Part shown: in pieces, positions 20,945-30,448 of the stretch | Layout of the letters: each line of letters starts with the position of its first letter | Position numbering within the stretch: position 1 is the stretch's first letter | From: Gryganskiella cystojenkinii | Lineage: Eukaryota > Mortierellomycota > Mortierellomycetes > Mortierellales > Mortierellaceae | Reading direction: 5' to 3' | Assembly: GCA_015852425.1 (NCBI GenBank) | Contig: JAAAIG010000237.1 | Coordinates: 9,056 to 45,707 of the forward strand | DNA: 36,652 bases | Translations under genes and position numbers: made by a program | The notes under the pieces: generated by a model | Database searches by the model: none | What the model saw: the letters and a program-made list of their open reading frames with translations, nothing else | Told to the model about the DNA's origin: nothing

Positions 20945-23500
20945 CCTGGCCAGTGGTTGAGCGGCAATTGTTCCTATGAACAAGCAGCATAAGCGCTGTC
21001 ACCCCGCCCCCACACATACTCTAGGAGTATAGAAACGGATGCAAACAGAAAATGGGATACCTAACAAACAGTATTGAGAGATTTCTCTTGCATGACTTGC
21101 TTAGAAGTGGACATGTAGGAGAGGCCCTAAAAGGCGCCTATGTGGATCAGTTGTACGGTGGGGGGGGGGGGTGTTTTTTGAAGCAAGATGGAGATAGGGA
21201 TTTGGTATACGCGTTGGAGTGACGCTGAAGAAAAAACGGAACTGCGAGCTGCGTGCGCTCTGAAAACGATGTGAACACGTGAGATGGGATAAGACACTGA
21301 TCTCTCTCTTTCCCTGCTGATATATTTTTCGAATTGAACCGTCGAGAGAGAGCTTCTCTTGCTTTCATTCTCGCGACTGTAAGCTTCTTTCTGTCTTCAT
21401 CGATAGCCATCATATCTGGCTTTTCGTTCCAGATGCCCTCCGCTCATTAATCCATCGCGCGTTCTGCTTGACCCGAGAGGCAGCAATGCGACATATCTAC
21501 TTTCCCTCCCATTTCCGATCACACTCTTGTTCCGGTGGAACATCTTCGAAATCATCTTCCCGAGTCCCTTTTTATCCCCGACTGGCCTTACTCCAGACCT
21601 TGCAGGCGCCCTACTTACCGCTTTTCCGGTACAACCATGCCTCTTGCATAGATCCCCGTTAACCACTCGCGTGTCTGCTTGCACTCGTTCCTTCTTCAAG
21701 GCAAACAATTGAGGTATCAGTTCAACTAAAATTTTACTTCACATTGTGTGCTTTGCGACACTTGACGTATCGCCTGAGCTATAATTTTTCTGATCCTGTT
21801 AGTTCTCACGTCCAAAGTGGTAAGAGTCAAGTTAGTCTTGAGCGCATCAGACAGTGCCTGAGCTCCGTTGTCTCCGATTGAGTTCTCCCTCAACTCCAGA
21901 GTAGTTAGAATGGAGTTGATCTTGAGTGCCTCTGCCAGCGCCTGAGCTCCAATTTTTCCGATGTAATTGTGTCCCAAGTGCAAAGTGGTAAGAGTCGAGT
22001 TGGTCTTGAGTGCCTCAGATAGCGCCTGAGCTCCGCTAGGTCCGATTGAGTTCTCCCTCAACTCCAAAGTAGTCAGAGTTGAATTAGTCTTGAGTGCCAC
22101 TGACAGCGCCTGAGCTCCGTTAGGTCCGATTGGGTTGTTCCCCAAGAATAAAACAGCCAGGGTTGAGTTGGTCTTGAGTGCCTCGGACAGCGCCTGAGCT
22201 CCAATGCTTTCGATCGAGTTGCTTCTCAAATCCAAAGAAGTAAGAGACTTGTTGGTCTTGAGTACCTCTGACAGCGCCTGAGCTTCGTTGTCTTCAATGG
22301 AGTTACTTCTCAGGTCCAAAGCAGTGAGAGTCTTGTTGGTTTTGAGTGCTTCTGACAGCGCCTGAACTCCAATGCTTCCGAACGGGTTGCTGCTCAGGTC
22401 CAAAGCAGTAAGAGCCTTATTGGTCTTGAGCGCTTTCGATAGCGCCTGAGCTCCGTTGTCTCCGATCGAGTTCGCCCACAAGTTTAAAGTGGACAGAGTT
22501 GAGTTGGCTTCGAGTGCCTCTGATAGTGCTTGAGCTCCATTGTCTCCGATTTCGTTCTGCCACAACTCCAAAGTAGTGAGAGTTGAGTTGGTCTTGAGTA
22601 CCTCTGACAGAGCCTGAGCTCCGTTGGGTCCAATCAAGTTGAACCCCAAGTTCAAAGAGCTCAGAGTGAAGTTGGACTTGAGTGCCTCAGACAGGGCCTG
22701 AGCCCCATCAGGCCCAATCTTGTTATTATGCCCCAAGTTCAAAGAGCTCAGAGTCTTGTTGGTCTTGAGTGCCTCCGAGAGTGCTTGAGCCCCATTAGGC
22801 CCAATCTGGTTGTCCCACACGTCCAAAGTGGTCAGAGTTGAGTTAGTCTTGAGTGCCTCAGACAGCGCGCGAGCTCCAGTGCCTCCGATCGGGTTGCTGC
22901 TCAGGTTCAAAGCAGTGAGAGTCTTGTTGGTCTTGAGCGCCTTCGATAGCGCCTGAGCTCCGTTTTTTCCGATCACGTTCATCCCCAAGGTTAAAGTTGT
23001 CAGGACTGGGTAGGTCATGACGTTAGAAACTATTTCCTCTAGTTCAGATGTCGAGGATAGCCTTGCATAAGAGTCCTCGATTGTCAGGTGTTGTATAAGG
23101 TGCCTGTTTCGAGCAACAGACTCTGTGCTAGGTCCTCGTTTCGACAAGGCAACAGAATGGTAGAGAGACGGTGTAAATGAGTCGTTCCAATCCTGGCTCA
23201 CACGCGCACAAAACGCGAGATCTTTGTCGTGAAGGCTGCTGGCAATTCTTGAGCGAATTTCGGGTAGATCGAGGGGATGTGTCCCGAACATCTTAATTAT
23301 AAAGATGAAGAATGTGACAAGCACAATGGTCTTAAACGGAGCAAGGAAGTTGGTGAATGGGAATGAGGACAAGGAAGAGGTAAGGAAGAACGAATGAAAT
23401 GACGAGGATGTTGCGAGAAAGCAAAAGTGGAGGGAATGTGTGTGATTAAGAAAGACATAGTGGGAGAAGTTGCAAGAGGAAGGGTTCTTGAGGGGTATGT
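20945..23500 (-). repeat. Segmental duplication copy 1 (LRR gene 1 with flanks)
   Basis: The DNA from about 20985 ('aagcgctgtcaccccgcccc') through LRR gene 1 and its 5' flank is repeated in the same orientation from about 34145 ('aagcgctgtcatcccacccc') to the window end. It is also repeated, inverted and with less 3' flank, at about 25590-27930. Identity is high but broken by substitutions and indels. The unit includes roughly 700 bp downstream of the stop codon as well as the gene. A run of ten G lies near 21162-21171. Confidence 0.8.
21726..23291 (-). CDS. F-box-like / leucine-rich-repeat protein 1 (15 LRRs)
   Basis: Predicted intronless 521-aa protein. Residues about 6-45 look like an F-box ('PLDLPEIRSRIASSL' then 'ARVSQDW'), the motif that docks substrate receptors to Skp1 in SCF ubiquitin ligases. 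From about residue 100 it is 15 tandem 28-residue LRRs of the ribonuclease-inhibitor/NLRC type, consensus LTTLxLxxNxIGxxGAQALSEALKTNxT; repeat 4 has one extra residue. The last repeat changes to a cap ending 'IRQVSQSTQCEVKF'. The ATG at 23291 is chosen because the open frame upstream contains no ATG and a paralogue (25992) loses frame just before the same Met. The protein probably sits in the cytosol or nucleus; no TM segment follows this start. Its function is not known; substrate recognition is inference. Confidence 0.82.
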   Translation of the reverse strand: MFGTHPLDLPEIRSRIASSLHDKDLAFCARVSQDWNDSFTPSLYHSVALSKRGPSTESVARNRHLIQHLTIEDSYARLSSTSELEEIVSNVMTYPVLTTLTLGMNVIGKNGAQALSKALKTNKTLTALNLSSNPIGGTGARALSEALKTNSTLTTLDVWDNQIGPNGAQALSEALKTNKTLSSLNLGHNNKIGPDGAQALSEALKSNFTLSSLNLGFNLIGPNGAQALSEVLKTNSTLTTLELWQNEIGDNGAQALSEALEANSTLSTLNLWANSIGDNGAQALSKALKTNKALTALDLSSNPFGSIGVQALSEALKTNKTLTALDLRSNSIEDNEAQALSEVLKTNKSLTSLDLRSNSIESIGAQALSEALKTNSTLAVLFLGNNPIGPNGAQALSVALKTNSTLTTLELRENSIGPSGAQALSEALKTNSTLTTLHLGHNYIGKIGAQALAEALKINSILTTLELRENSIGDNGAQALSDALKTNLTLTTLDVRTNRIRKIIAQAIRQVSQSTQCEVKF

Positions 23501-23503
23501 GGG
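23292..23503 (-). promoter_or_regulatory. Conserved 5' flank of LRR gene 1
   Basis: On the coding strand the bases just before the ATG read 'cttcatctttataattaag'. The same leader, with small changes, precedes the LRR genes at 30449 and 36531 and, with a deletion, the one at 25992. Further upstream is a pyrimidine-rich stretch with 'cattcccttcactt'-like sequence also shared among copies, so the four genes probably share promoter inputs. Confidence 0.5.
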
Positions 23504-23705
23504 GATACGGTAATTCCGGAGTATTATCGCACCTAGCCTTTTAGTCTGAATTTCGTTTGTCACACAAAATTAGGGGTGCCAGAGAGTTTTGAAATTGTGG
23601 ACCCCAAATTGTGGACCCTATCCCAAATTTTTGTCTGCAAAATGATTGAATTGGTTTGTGCGACTGCATGGCTAGGTGCGATAATACTCCGAAAACCGTA
23701 TTATC
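23504..23705. mobile_element. MITE-like element, ~200 bp with ~30-bp terminal inverted repeats
   Basis: The left end has 'gagtattatcgcacctagcc' (23519-23538), preceded by 'gatacggtaattccg'. The right end, reverse-complemented, gives 'gagtattatcgcacctagcc' again (23670-23689), preceded by 'acggtttt'. The 20-bp core is identical and the outer part differs by an indel and substitutions. The interior has no coding frame but carries a direct repeat of 'aaattgtggaccc' at 23592 and 23606. Size, non-coding interior and inverted ends fit a miniature inverted-repeat transposable element. A target-site duplication is not clear. Confidence 0.6.
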
Positions 23706-23711
23706 GCACCT
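23674..23711. repeat. Perfect 14-bp inverted repeat
   Basis: AGGTGCGATAATAC (23674-23687) and its exact complement GTATTATCGCACCT (23698-23711) flank a 10-bp spacer. The left arm is part of the right MITE end; the right arm is an extra copy of the same terminal motif, perhaps from a neighbouring or nested insertion. Confidence 0.85.
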
Positions 23712-23789
23712 GGACTGTACAACGCTCCTGCTAGCATCTGTGTACAGTATGACGGATCGTATGTTCTATCTATATCGTGCAAAGTTGGC

Positions 23790-24195
23790 ACGAGAAGACT
23801 AAGTACAAAGTGGCAAACTTGCTGCTTATTTTCTGTGGCGATATTACTGGAAGGCATGAGGGCATAGACTTCCACTCGCTCTTTTTCCTGCCTTGCTTCT
23901 TGTCCTTCCTTCTCGCTCTTTCCTCCTTCCATCACTCTCCGGACGATATTCGCCGATAAGTCGCCTTACATCGAAGAACTGGAAAAGGAGCAACCAACTA
24001 CAGATACGTTTTCTTCCAGCCGTGTCGATTTAGGAAGTCTGCCTTCCTCAATTGCTCCGCGCGTACTATGACCTTCAAAATGCCGGCATCTTTAACGATC
24101 TATTGAGTCCACTTTACATTGGAAAGAACCCAACAGCCAGCAAACACAATCACCTCGCTCTCAAGTTTGATCTTTCATCGATAAGTTCACCGATA
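23790..24195 (+). pseudogene. Truncated AAA-ATPase-like relic (plus copy)
   Basis: Frames on the plus strand give, in order, 'FADKSPYIEEL' (near 23949), 'PCRFRKSAFLN' (near 24018), 'YYDLQNAGIFNDLLSPLYIG' (near 24067) and 'KHNHLALKFDLSSI' (near 24147). This is the N-terminal order of the AAA-ATPase-like family paired with PD-(D/E)XK nucleases (PF09820/PF08011, from memory), where the normal P-loop is RRFGKS; here the Gly is Arg and the frame shifts more than once. The copy stops at about 24190, where it meets the opposite-strand copy. Its 5' flank (about 23800-23950) is repeated inverted at about 25395-25545. Confidence 0.6.
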
Positions 24196-24199
24196 CTTC

Positions 24200-25545
24200 T
24201 GATGTTATGATGTCGTTCGTGACCCGCAGAGATCCATCTGCACACTGAGTCAAGATTCCGAGATAAAGAGGAGAGACCAAGTAATCTCTATGTCCCTTCC
24301 CATTAAGAGGAGCTTAAAATAGCTATATTCTGTCGTGATCTTCGACTGGAGGGATTTAAAGACAATCAACTTGAGATCGTTCACTGAGAACTCCTTCATG
24401 TCAGAGATTGACTTGAGGATTGTTGTAGAATGCACGGCAGTGGATTCCTGAGGCTTGGCAACGAACCCTTCTCTTTGAAAATTGCTGAGATAGTGGAAAC
24501 CCTGGTAGAGGTTATACACAAGGATGGAGGCGGAGTTGGATTCGTCGTAACTTGACATTGCAAAATAATATACATTGTATAACCTGTGCATAGACTGCAC
24601 TATAGGCTCCGAGTCTTGGTCGTTCTTGCGAAGATAGTGTTTGACGATGGCTTTGACTTTGCTCTCCGTGAATCCACATATGCCATGAAAGCTGCGCATA
24701 TTCGAAAAAATGACGGTTGCGTTGAGTTGGGTCAGGAAATAGTTGCTGTTGATCACACCGTAATCGTTCATGCTCGCAGACGAGCATCTGTCCTTGAGAA
24801 TGGAAAAGAGACTCTTTAAAGAATGACTTGATGTGTAGGACGTTATCGACAACACCATTTCTCAGCGCGGTGTTGCTGCCTGCGAACGCGCTGCTGTTGA
24901 CTGGAGCATCATACCCTTCGATTCCTAAAAAAATGTTCTGGCCCAGTTTCCCAACCAAAGACTGATGAATAAACCGACGTTAGCCACTTGAGATGATTAT
25001 CAGTACTAAGAAGTGAGAAAATTAAGTTACCGATATTCGAAGCAAAGACTGAGAAGTACCGCCATTGTTGACAATGTTACTCTCCTCTGGATAGCCCAGT
25101 TCTGAGCAGTATTTCTCGAGATATTATCTCAGCACATCGTTAACATAGTCGTTGAAACTGGTTTCCATCTTGTCCTTTGAACCGGAGACATTTATCGATG
25201 AAAGATCGATATTGAGAACAACGTGCTTGTTATTACTGACTGTTGGGTTCTCTCCAATGTAGAGTGGACCCAATAGATCGTCGAAGATGCTGGCATTATG
25301 AAGGTCATAGTACAGACAGAGTAAATTTGAGGAAGGCAGACTTCCCTGTAGTTGGTTGCCACACTCTCCAGTTCTTCGATGTAGGGCGACTTATCGGCGA
25401 ATATCGTCCGGAAGTGATGGAAGGAGGAAAGAGCGAGAAGGAAGGACCAAGAAGCAAGGTAGAAAAAAGAGCGAGTGGAGCGATGATAGAACGGGCTTTA
25501 TCTCGGCTGTGCCCTCATGCCGGAACCCCATAGCATCGCCGCAGA
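24200..25545 (-). pseudogene. AAA-ATPase-like gene relic (minus copy), frameshifted
   Basis: Reading leftwards from about 25410: 'FADKSPYIEELESVATNYR', 'YYDLHNASIFDDLLGPLYIG', 'VVLNIDLSSINVSGSKD', a stop at about 25125, 'YLEKYCSELGYPEESN', a plausible intron (donor near 25030, acceptor near 24962), 'FLGIEGYDAPVNSSAF', a frameshift near 24840, then a long open part (24858-24250) with 'HGICGFTESKVKAIVKHYL' and 'HYLSNFQREGFVAK'. A further shift near 24262 leads to 'LGILTQCADGSLRV'. The order matches the AAA-ATPase-like family. The nuclease domain normally found at the C-terminus is absent, cut off at the junction with the plus copy. At least one stop, two frameshifts and the truncation make it non-functional. 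Confidence 0.65.
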
Positions 25546-25559
25546 AAATTCGCAGACTC

Positions 25560-25991
25560 TGTTACCCCCTTAAGTTTGCGCCTTTAGTCTTCTTGCATTC
25601 CTCATCCTTTTGTTCATTTTTCCCCTTTTTGAACATTCACAGACACTGACACGAGCGTTTTACGCGTTATAGGTAGCCAGTCTTTATTCTTAACATCCAA
25701 TCCGTTCCTTGTTCTCTTTTGCACATTCTAATACGAGAGTTGAACGCATAATAGTGTTCTGTTTGATACCCCATTAGAAGAGTCGTTGCCATATCCCCGC
25801 ATATTCCTCAAGGACCTTCCCCCATCATCTCCCACTCTGTCATTTTCTTCGATCACACTCATTCCCTTCACTTTAGTTATCTCGCAACATCCTCGTCATT
25901 TCGTTTCTTCTTCCTTACCTCTCATTTCTCATTCAATACTGCATTTCACCTTCTCGCAAGACCATCGCACGGTCACATTCTTCATCTTGAG
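25560..25991 (+). promoter_or_regulatory. Conserved 5' flank of LRR gene 2
   Basis: The region from 'ttaagtttgcgcctttagtc' (about 25572) to the ATG matches 29950-30448 before LRR gene 3 in order, including 'cattcacagacactga', a 'acgagcg...tacgcg' element, 'gcataatagtgttc' and 'catatcccc'. In this copy the last bases before the ATG are 'ttcatcttgag', a deletion relative to the 'ttcatctttataattaa' of the others. The 'gagcgtt.tacgc' element occurs twice in each flank. Confidence 0.5.
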
Positions 25992-27305
25992 ATGTTCGGG
26001 ACAAATCCCCTCGATCTACCTGAAATTTGCTCAAGAATTGCCAGCAGCCTTGGCGACAACGATCTCGCGTCTTGTGCGCGTGTGAGTCAGGATTGGAACG
26101 ACTCATTTACACCGTCCCTCTACCACTCTGTTGTCTTGCGGGAGAATGGCCCCAGAATGCAATCTGTTGCGCGTAACAGGCACCTTGTACGACACCTGAC
26201 AATCGACGAATCTTATGCAAGGCTAACCTCGACATTTGAACTAGAGGAAATAGTTTCTAGCGTCATGGCCTACCCAATGCTAACCACTCTAAGCTTGGGG
26301 AGGAACTTGATTGGAGACACTGGGGCTCAGCCGCTATCAGAGGCACTCAAGATCAACTCAACTCTGACCACTTTGTCCTTGTGGGACAACCAGATTGGGC
26401 TTAAAGGGGCTCAGACACTGGCTGAGGCACTCAAGACTAACAAGACTCTGACCACTTTGGTCTTGTGGGACAACTTCGTCGGAGATGATGGGGCTCAGGC
26501 GCTGTCAGAGGCACTCAAGACCAACAAGGCTCTGAGCTCTTTGAGCTTGGGGCTCAACTTGATCGGACCCAAAGGAGTTCAGGCGCTGTCAGAGGCATTG
26601 AAGACCAACCCAACTCTGACTTCTTTGGAGTTATGGCAGAATGAAATCGGAGACAATGGAGTCCAGGCACTATCAGAGGCACTCGAGGCCAACTCCTCTC
26701 TGACTGCTGTGGTCTTGAGTCACAACTTGATCGAAGACAACGGAGCTCAGGCGCTATCGAAGGCGCTCAAGACCAACAAGACTCTTACTGCTTTGAACTT
26801 GGAGTCCAACTCGATCGGACCCAAGGGAACCCAGGCGCTGTCAGAGGCACTCAACACCAACTCAACTCTGATTACTTTGAACCTGAGAAGCAACTCCATC
26901 GGAGGTACGGGAGCTCAGGCGCTGTCCGAGGCACTCAAGACCAACTTCACTCTCACTGCTTTGGACCTAAGAAGCAACTCGATTGGAGGCATTGGGGCTC
27001 AGGCGCTTTCTGAGGCACTCAAGACCAACTTCACTCTGAGCTCTTTGCACTTGGGGCACAACTCGATCGGACTCAACGGAGCTCAGGCGCTGTCAGAGGC
27101 ACTCAAGATCAACTCAACTCTGACTACGTTAGAGTTGTGGGATAACTCAATCGGAGACAATGGAGCTCAGGCGCTGTCCGAAGCACTCAATACCAACACG
27201 ACTCTTACCACCTTGGACCTGACAAGCAACTCGATCAGAAAAATTGGAGCTCAGGCGATACGTCAGGTGTCGCAGACCACAAAGTGCAAAATAAAATTTA
27301 GTTAA
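25992..27305 (+). CDS. F-box-like / leucine-rich-repeat protein 2 (12 LRRs)
   Basis: Predicted intronless 437-aa paralogue of the protein at 21726-23291, encoded on the opposite strand. The F-box-like N-terminus is conserved ('PLDLPEICSRIASSLGDNDL', 'ARVSQDW'). It has 12 LRRs of exactly 28 residues from about residue 100, the fewest of the four copies, and keeps the C-terminal cap 'IRQVSQTTKCKIKFS'. The ATG at 25992 is the first in frame; a deletion just upstream breaks the hydrophobic frame that is open before the other copies, which supports this start for the whole family. It is divergent from LRR gene 1, with 2.7 kb of pseudogenes and a MITE-like element between. Confidence 0.82.
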   Translation: MFGTNPLDLPEICSRIASSLGDNDLASCARVSQDWNDSFTPSLYHSVVLRENGPRMQSVARNRHLVRHLTIDESYARLTSTFELEEIVSSVMAYPMLTTLSLGRNLIGDTGAQPLSEALKINSTLTTLSLWDNQIGLKGAQTLAEALKTNKTLTTLVLWDNFVGDDGAQALSEALKTNKALSSLSLGLNLIGPKGVQALSEALKTNPTLTSLELWQNEIGDNGVQALSEALEANSSLTAVVLSHNLIEDNGAQALSKALKTNKTLTALNLESNSIGPKGTQALSEALNTNSTLITLNLRSNSIGGTGAQALSEALKTNFTLTALDLRSNSIGGIGAQALSEALKTNFTLSSLHLGHNSIGLNGAQALSEALKINSTLTTLELWDNSIGDNGAQALSEALNTNTTLTTLDLTSNSIRKIGAQAIRQVSQTTKCKIKFS

Positions 27306-27930
27306 ACTGGAACCTCAATTATTCGCCCCTGAAGAAGGAACGAGTCCATGCAGCAGACGCGCGCTTGGCTCAAGGGGGATCTATGCAAGAGGCGTGTTTT
27401 GTACTGGAAAAGCGGCAAGTAAGCCAGATACAAGATCCGCAAGAAGGCTAACAGGGATAAAAGGGACTCGGAAGGGTCATTTCGAACAGGTTCAACTGGA
27501 ACAAGCGACAGTGTGATCGGAAATGGACAGGGAAAGTAGCTATCTCGCATTGCTGTCTGTCGGGTCAAACAGAGCACGCGATGGATTAATTGAGCGGAGG
27601 GCATCTGGATCGAAAAGGCAGGTATGATGGCCATGGATGAAGACAGAAGCTTACCGTCGCGAGACGGAAAGCAAGCAATGCTCTTTCTCTCTCTCTCTCG
27701 ACTCTGAAAACGAGGTTCAAATGTGAAAAATATTTCAACAGGGAAAGAGAAACATCAGAGAATTTTCTGGGAGCTGAGTGACGACCAATAAAATCGGTAA
27801 GATAGTGCCAATGAGATGCCAGCGGGGATGGCTCAACTCGAATCCCTAAACTAGACAACGTGCTATCCATCTCCACCAGCTCAGGTTGGTATGATTGTTT
27901 TTTTTTGTTCGATGGCTCGCTCACTCTTGC
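27306..27930 (+). repeat. Duplicated 3' flank of LRR gene 2
   Basis: Downstream of the stop, sequence such as 'gaagaaggaacgagt', 'ggatctatgcaagaggc' and 'ggaaaagcggcaagtaag' is homologous to the region downstream of LRR gene 1 (about 21100-21720, reverse strand) and LRR gene 4 (about 34320-34880, reverse strand). It is a conserved 3' UTR or flank that travels with the gene. Short coding-like frames in it are interrupted in every copy. Confidence 0.7.
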
Positions 27931-28489
27931 GCCTGGGCCTTATTTTTCTGCATGACCAAATCGAAACTTACAAGTCTAACGATGTCTTGTTTGTCATGTT
28001 GTCACATCAGAATAGTGTCCAGCTCAACTTGGAAATAAAATCTCTGCCGCCGCCGAAATGCACTCAAGAGAGTATTCTCCACACATAACTCGAAACCCTT
28101 CCATCGGCTCACCTATAACCGATATCACTTCAATCCGGCACACTGAAAGTGTTACTTATTTTTCGATAATAGAAACCTCATGAGAAACCCTGAGAATTAA
28201 CGACATGGCCAATTTGACTTATTGATCATGTCACCCTCAGTGTTGACCTCAATCCAGTCTCTGGCGCGATCTCGAGAGGCGGAAAGTCTATGGCTGCGGA
28301 TTCTGTCAACGTAGGGTTCCTTGGTGAAAACCTGGAATCAAAGCCGAGACTCACGCCACCATAAATAAAAAGAGTTGCTGGAGAGCTCTGACAAGACCAT
28401 TGCCGCCATACCATGAGCAAGCTACCGGAGCCCGAGTCTTTCTTGTCGTGAAAGAAATCACAGAGATGGTCTCGCGTCGTTATTGTGTA
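27931..28489. other. No assignable gene
   Basis: A minus-strand frame at 28226-28705 (159 codons) has no recognised domain and its 5' half lies in a local direct repeat, so I do not call it a gene. Nothing else stands out. Confidence 0.4.
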
Positions 28490-29880
28490 CTTAATTGATG
28501 TCGGTTCTTCTGGAAAATTCCTTCTTGGTAATTCCTTGTTGTACACTCTAGTTGTCCTTCTGGCATCTTTTTGCGACACAGCCAAAAGCAAAAGCTTTTG
28601 TACCAGTTTATTTTGCCACCAATCGACGGAATGAAAGCGGGTATTATGGCTTGGACACGTTCCGGTGTTGGCTGCCTTAGATGACCTGGAATTCGAGTCG
28701 GACACTGTCGCTTATACTAACGCTCCCTGTCAACTTTCGCCTGCGCAGAGAGACCTCTCTCGGTATCAGCAAGATCAAGTTCTGGAGAGACTGTCACAAC
28801 TCGGCAGTGGAGCGACTCAACATTGGCAAGCGCACTGAGCTTCAATGGCTTGCAGAGCGAGAGCTTGATCTGCGAGTCACATGTAGATCGGATAGACTCA
28901 AAAACTTGACTCTTGAACTTTAATTTTACGGTGCAAGAACTCGGAGAGGAGGACGTCGAATGGATTTCACACCATTGGCTCATGCTCGAGAAAATCGCTA
29001 GGATCCCCGATCATCGAGACGAGGATAGCTCGAAACATTTGAACAAGCTCCTCATGAAAGCTGGCGTCGAGAACAGCCATATCCGATCTGAGGGACCATT
29101 TGATTTTAAGTAGAACGTCTAGTGGGAGCAATCCAATTGGCAGAGTCAGTACTATGGAGGGCGACAACATGAGAACGCTCTTTGCTGAATTTATTTATTT
29201 TTATTTTTTGGAAACTGGTGTTGCAGAACTGATCGCCCGTCCTTCTATATATTTGTTATCGTCGCTCGCTGCAAGATGGACTGTTCGTATTAAAATGATC
29301 TAAGGCGAGGTTGAGGGACCCTGGTCGCCGGGGTTTATTTTTCCACCCTAATACTCTCACAGGGCGGAACAGTTCGCGTCACAAGAAGGAAGAAAGAACA
29401 AAAGCGCGTACGAGCACTTTTAGTTGACCCAAATTCGTGATAAAGCAGATGCCGTGCTGCTACATCACTTTCATAGCCACATGTGATGAGATAATCGAGG
29501 GCCTCGGTCTTAAATCGCCACTGCAGGTCTAGGCAGACAAGCCAAGCTGACAGTGTGGACATCGGAACACCTTGCACTAGAATTCGACAAAACAAATGTG
29601 GAGTATGCTACGGCCATTTTCGGTCATATTGATATTTCGTGCCCCATCGCCTCCTTAGGGTTCCAAATCAAGAGGGTGGATCTCTAATGCAACGCACTCA
29701 ATTTATTTCTGTCCTTCTTCTTGGTTTTTCTGTGCACTCTGAATGTTCTTCTGACATTTTTTTCAATACAGTAGCACTTTTTTTTATAGTGCTCTTTTGC
29801 GAGTTTATTTTGCCACCAAACGAACGTGTGTGGTATGGACGTCCCTGTTTTGGCACGCTGATTAACTCCATATTTTTTGT
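28490..29880. repeat. Local direct repeats at ~28490-28680 and ~29690-29870
   Basis: Both segments share the order 'cttcttggt', a stretch near 'cactct', 'cttctg.cat.tttt', 'agtttattttgccacca' and a following segment with 'tatgg'. They are diverged copies of about 190 bp in the same orientation, 1.2 kb apart, and flank the relic at 28736-29112. Confidence 0.5.
28736..29112 (+). pseudogene. Possible C-terminal relic of another F-box-type protein
   Basis: Plus-strand frames give 'QDQVLERLSQLGS', then after a shift 'ERELDLRVTCRSDRLKNLTL', a stop at 28921, and 'ELGEEDVEWISHHWLMLEKI'. The ending 'L.EEDV.W....W..L..I' is one I associate with the C-terminal part of large F-box/LRR families in Mortierella-type fungi; this is recollection, not a search. 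Frame breaks indicate a dead copy. It is a different subfamily from the four LRR genes here. Confidence 0.35.
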
Positions 29881-29940
29881 ATGAGTGAGTCGATCTGTTG
29901 GTGCCTATACGAGTGATGGCAAAGTAAATCCCCAGCCCAC
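29113..29940. other. No assignable gene
   Basis: An 86-codon minus frame at 29335-29595 and a plus frame at 29639-29884 have no recognised domain. The second lies in the direct repeat described above. Confidence 0.4.
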
Positions 29941-29944
29941 CCAG

Positions 29945-30448
29945 CCCACCTTAAGTTTGCCCCTTTGTACAGTATTTAATCTTCTTGTACTTGCCATGGT
30001 TCTTTTGTTCTTTACCTGTCTTTGTTCACTTCCCCCTCTTCTCCCTTCTGCACATTCACAGACACTGAGACGAGCGTTGTACGCGCTATAGGTAACCATA
30101 GTCTATATTGTGAACTTATGATCTATTCAATGCTCCCTTTTGCACATTCACAGGAGCTAATATGAGCGTTGTACGCATAATAGTGTTCCGTTAGATACCC
30201 CTCTAGAAGAGTCATTGCTGGGATTACCATATCCCCACACAACCCTCAAGAACCTCTCCCCTTGCAACATCTCCCACTGTCGTTTACTTCGATCACACAC
30301 GTTCCCTTCACTTTTACTTTCTCCCATCTTTACCAACATCCTCATCATTTCGCTCCTTCTTTCTTACCTCTGAGTTCTCATTCAATACTGCCTTACACCT
30401 TCTCGTAAACCTATCGTGCTTGTCACATTCTTCATCTTTATAATTAAC
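29945..30448 (+). promoter_or_regulatory. Conserved 5' flank of LRR gene 3
   Basis: Homologous to 25560-25991. It contains two related elements, 'gagcgttgtacgcgctatag' (30073) and 'gagcgttgtacgcataatag' (30163), about 90 bp apart, then 'ccatatccccacacaaccct' and the leader 'cttcatctttataattaac' directly before the ATG. The paired elements are candidate regulatory sites shared by the LRR genes. Confidence 0.5.

Noticed and set aside
23292..23372. Starting LRR gene 1 further upstream
   Set aside because: The upstream part has no ATG, is hydrophobic unlike an F-box leader, and is frame-broken in the paralogue at 25992.
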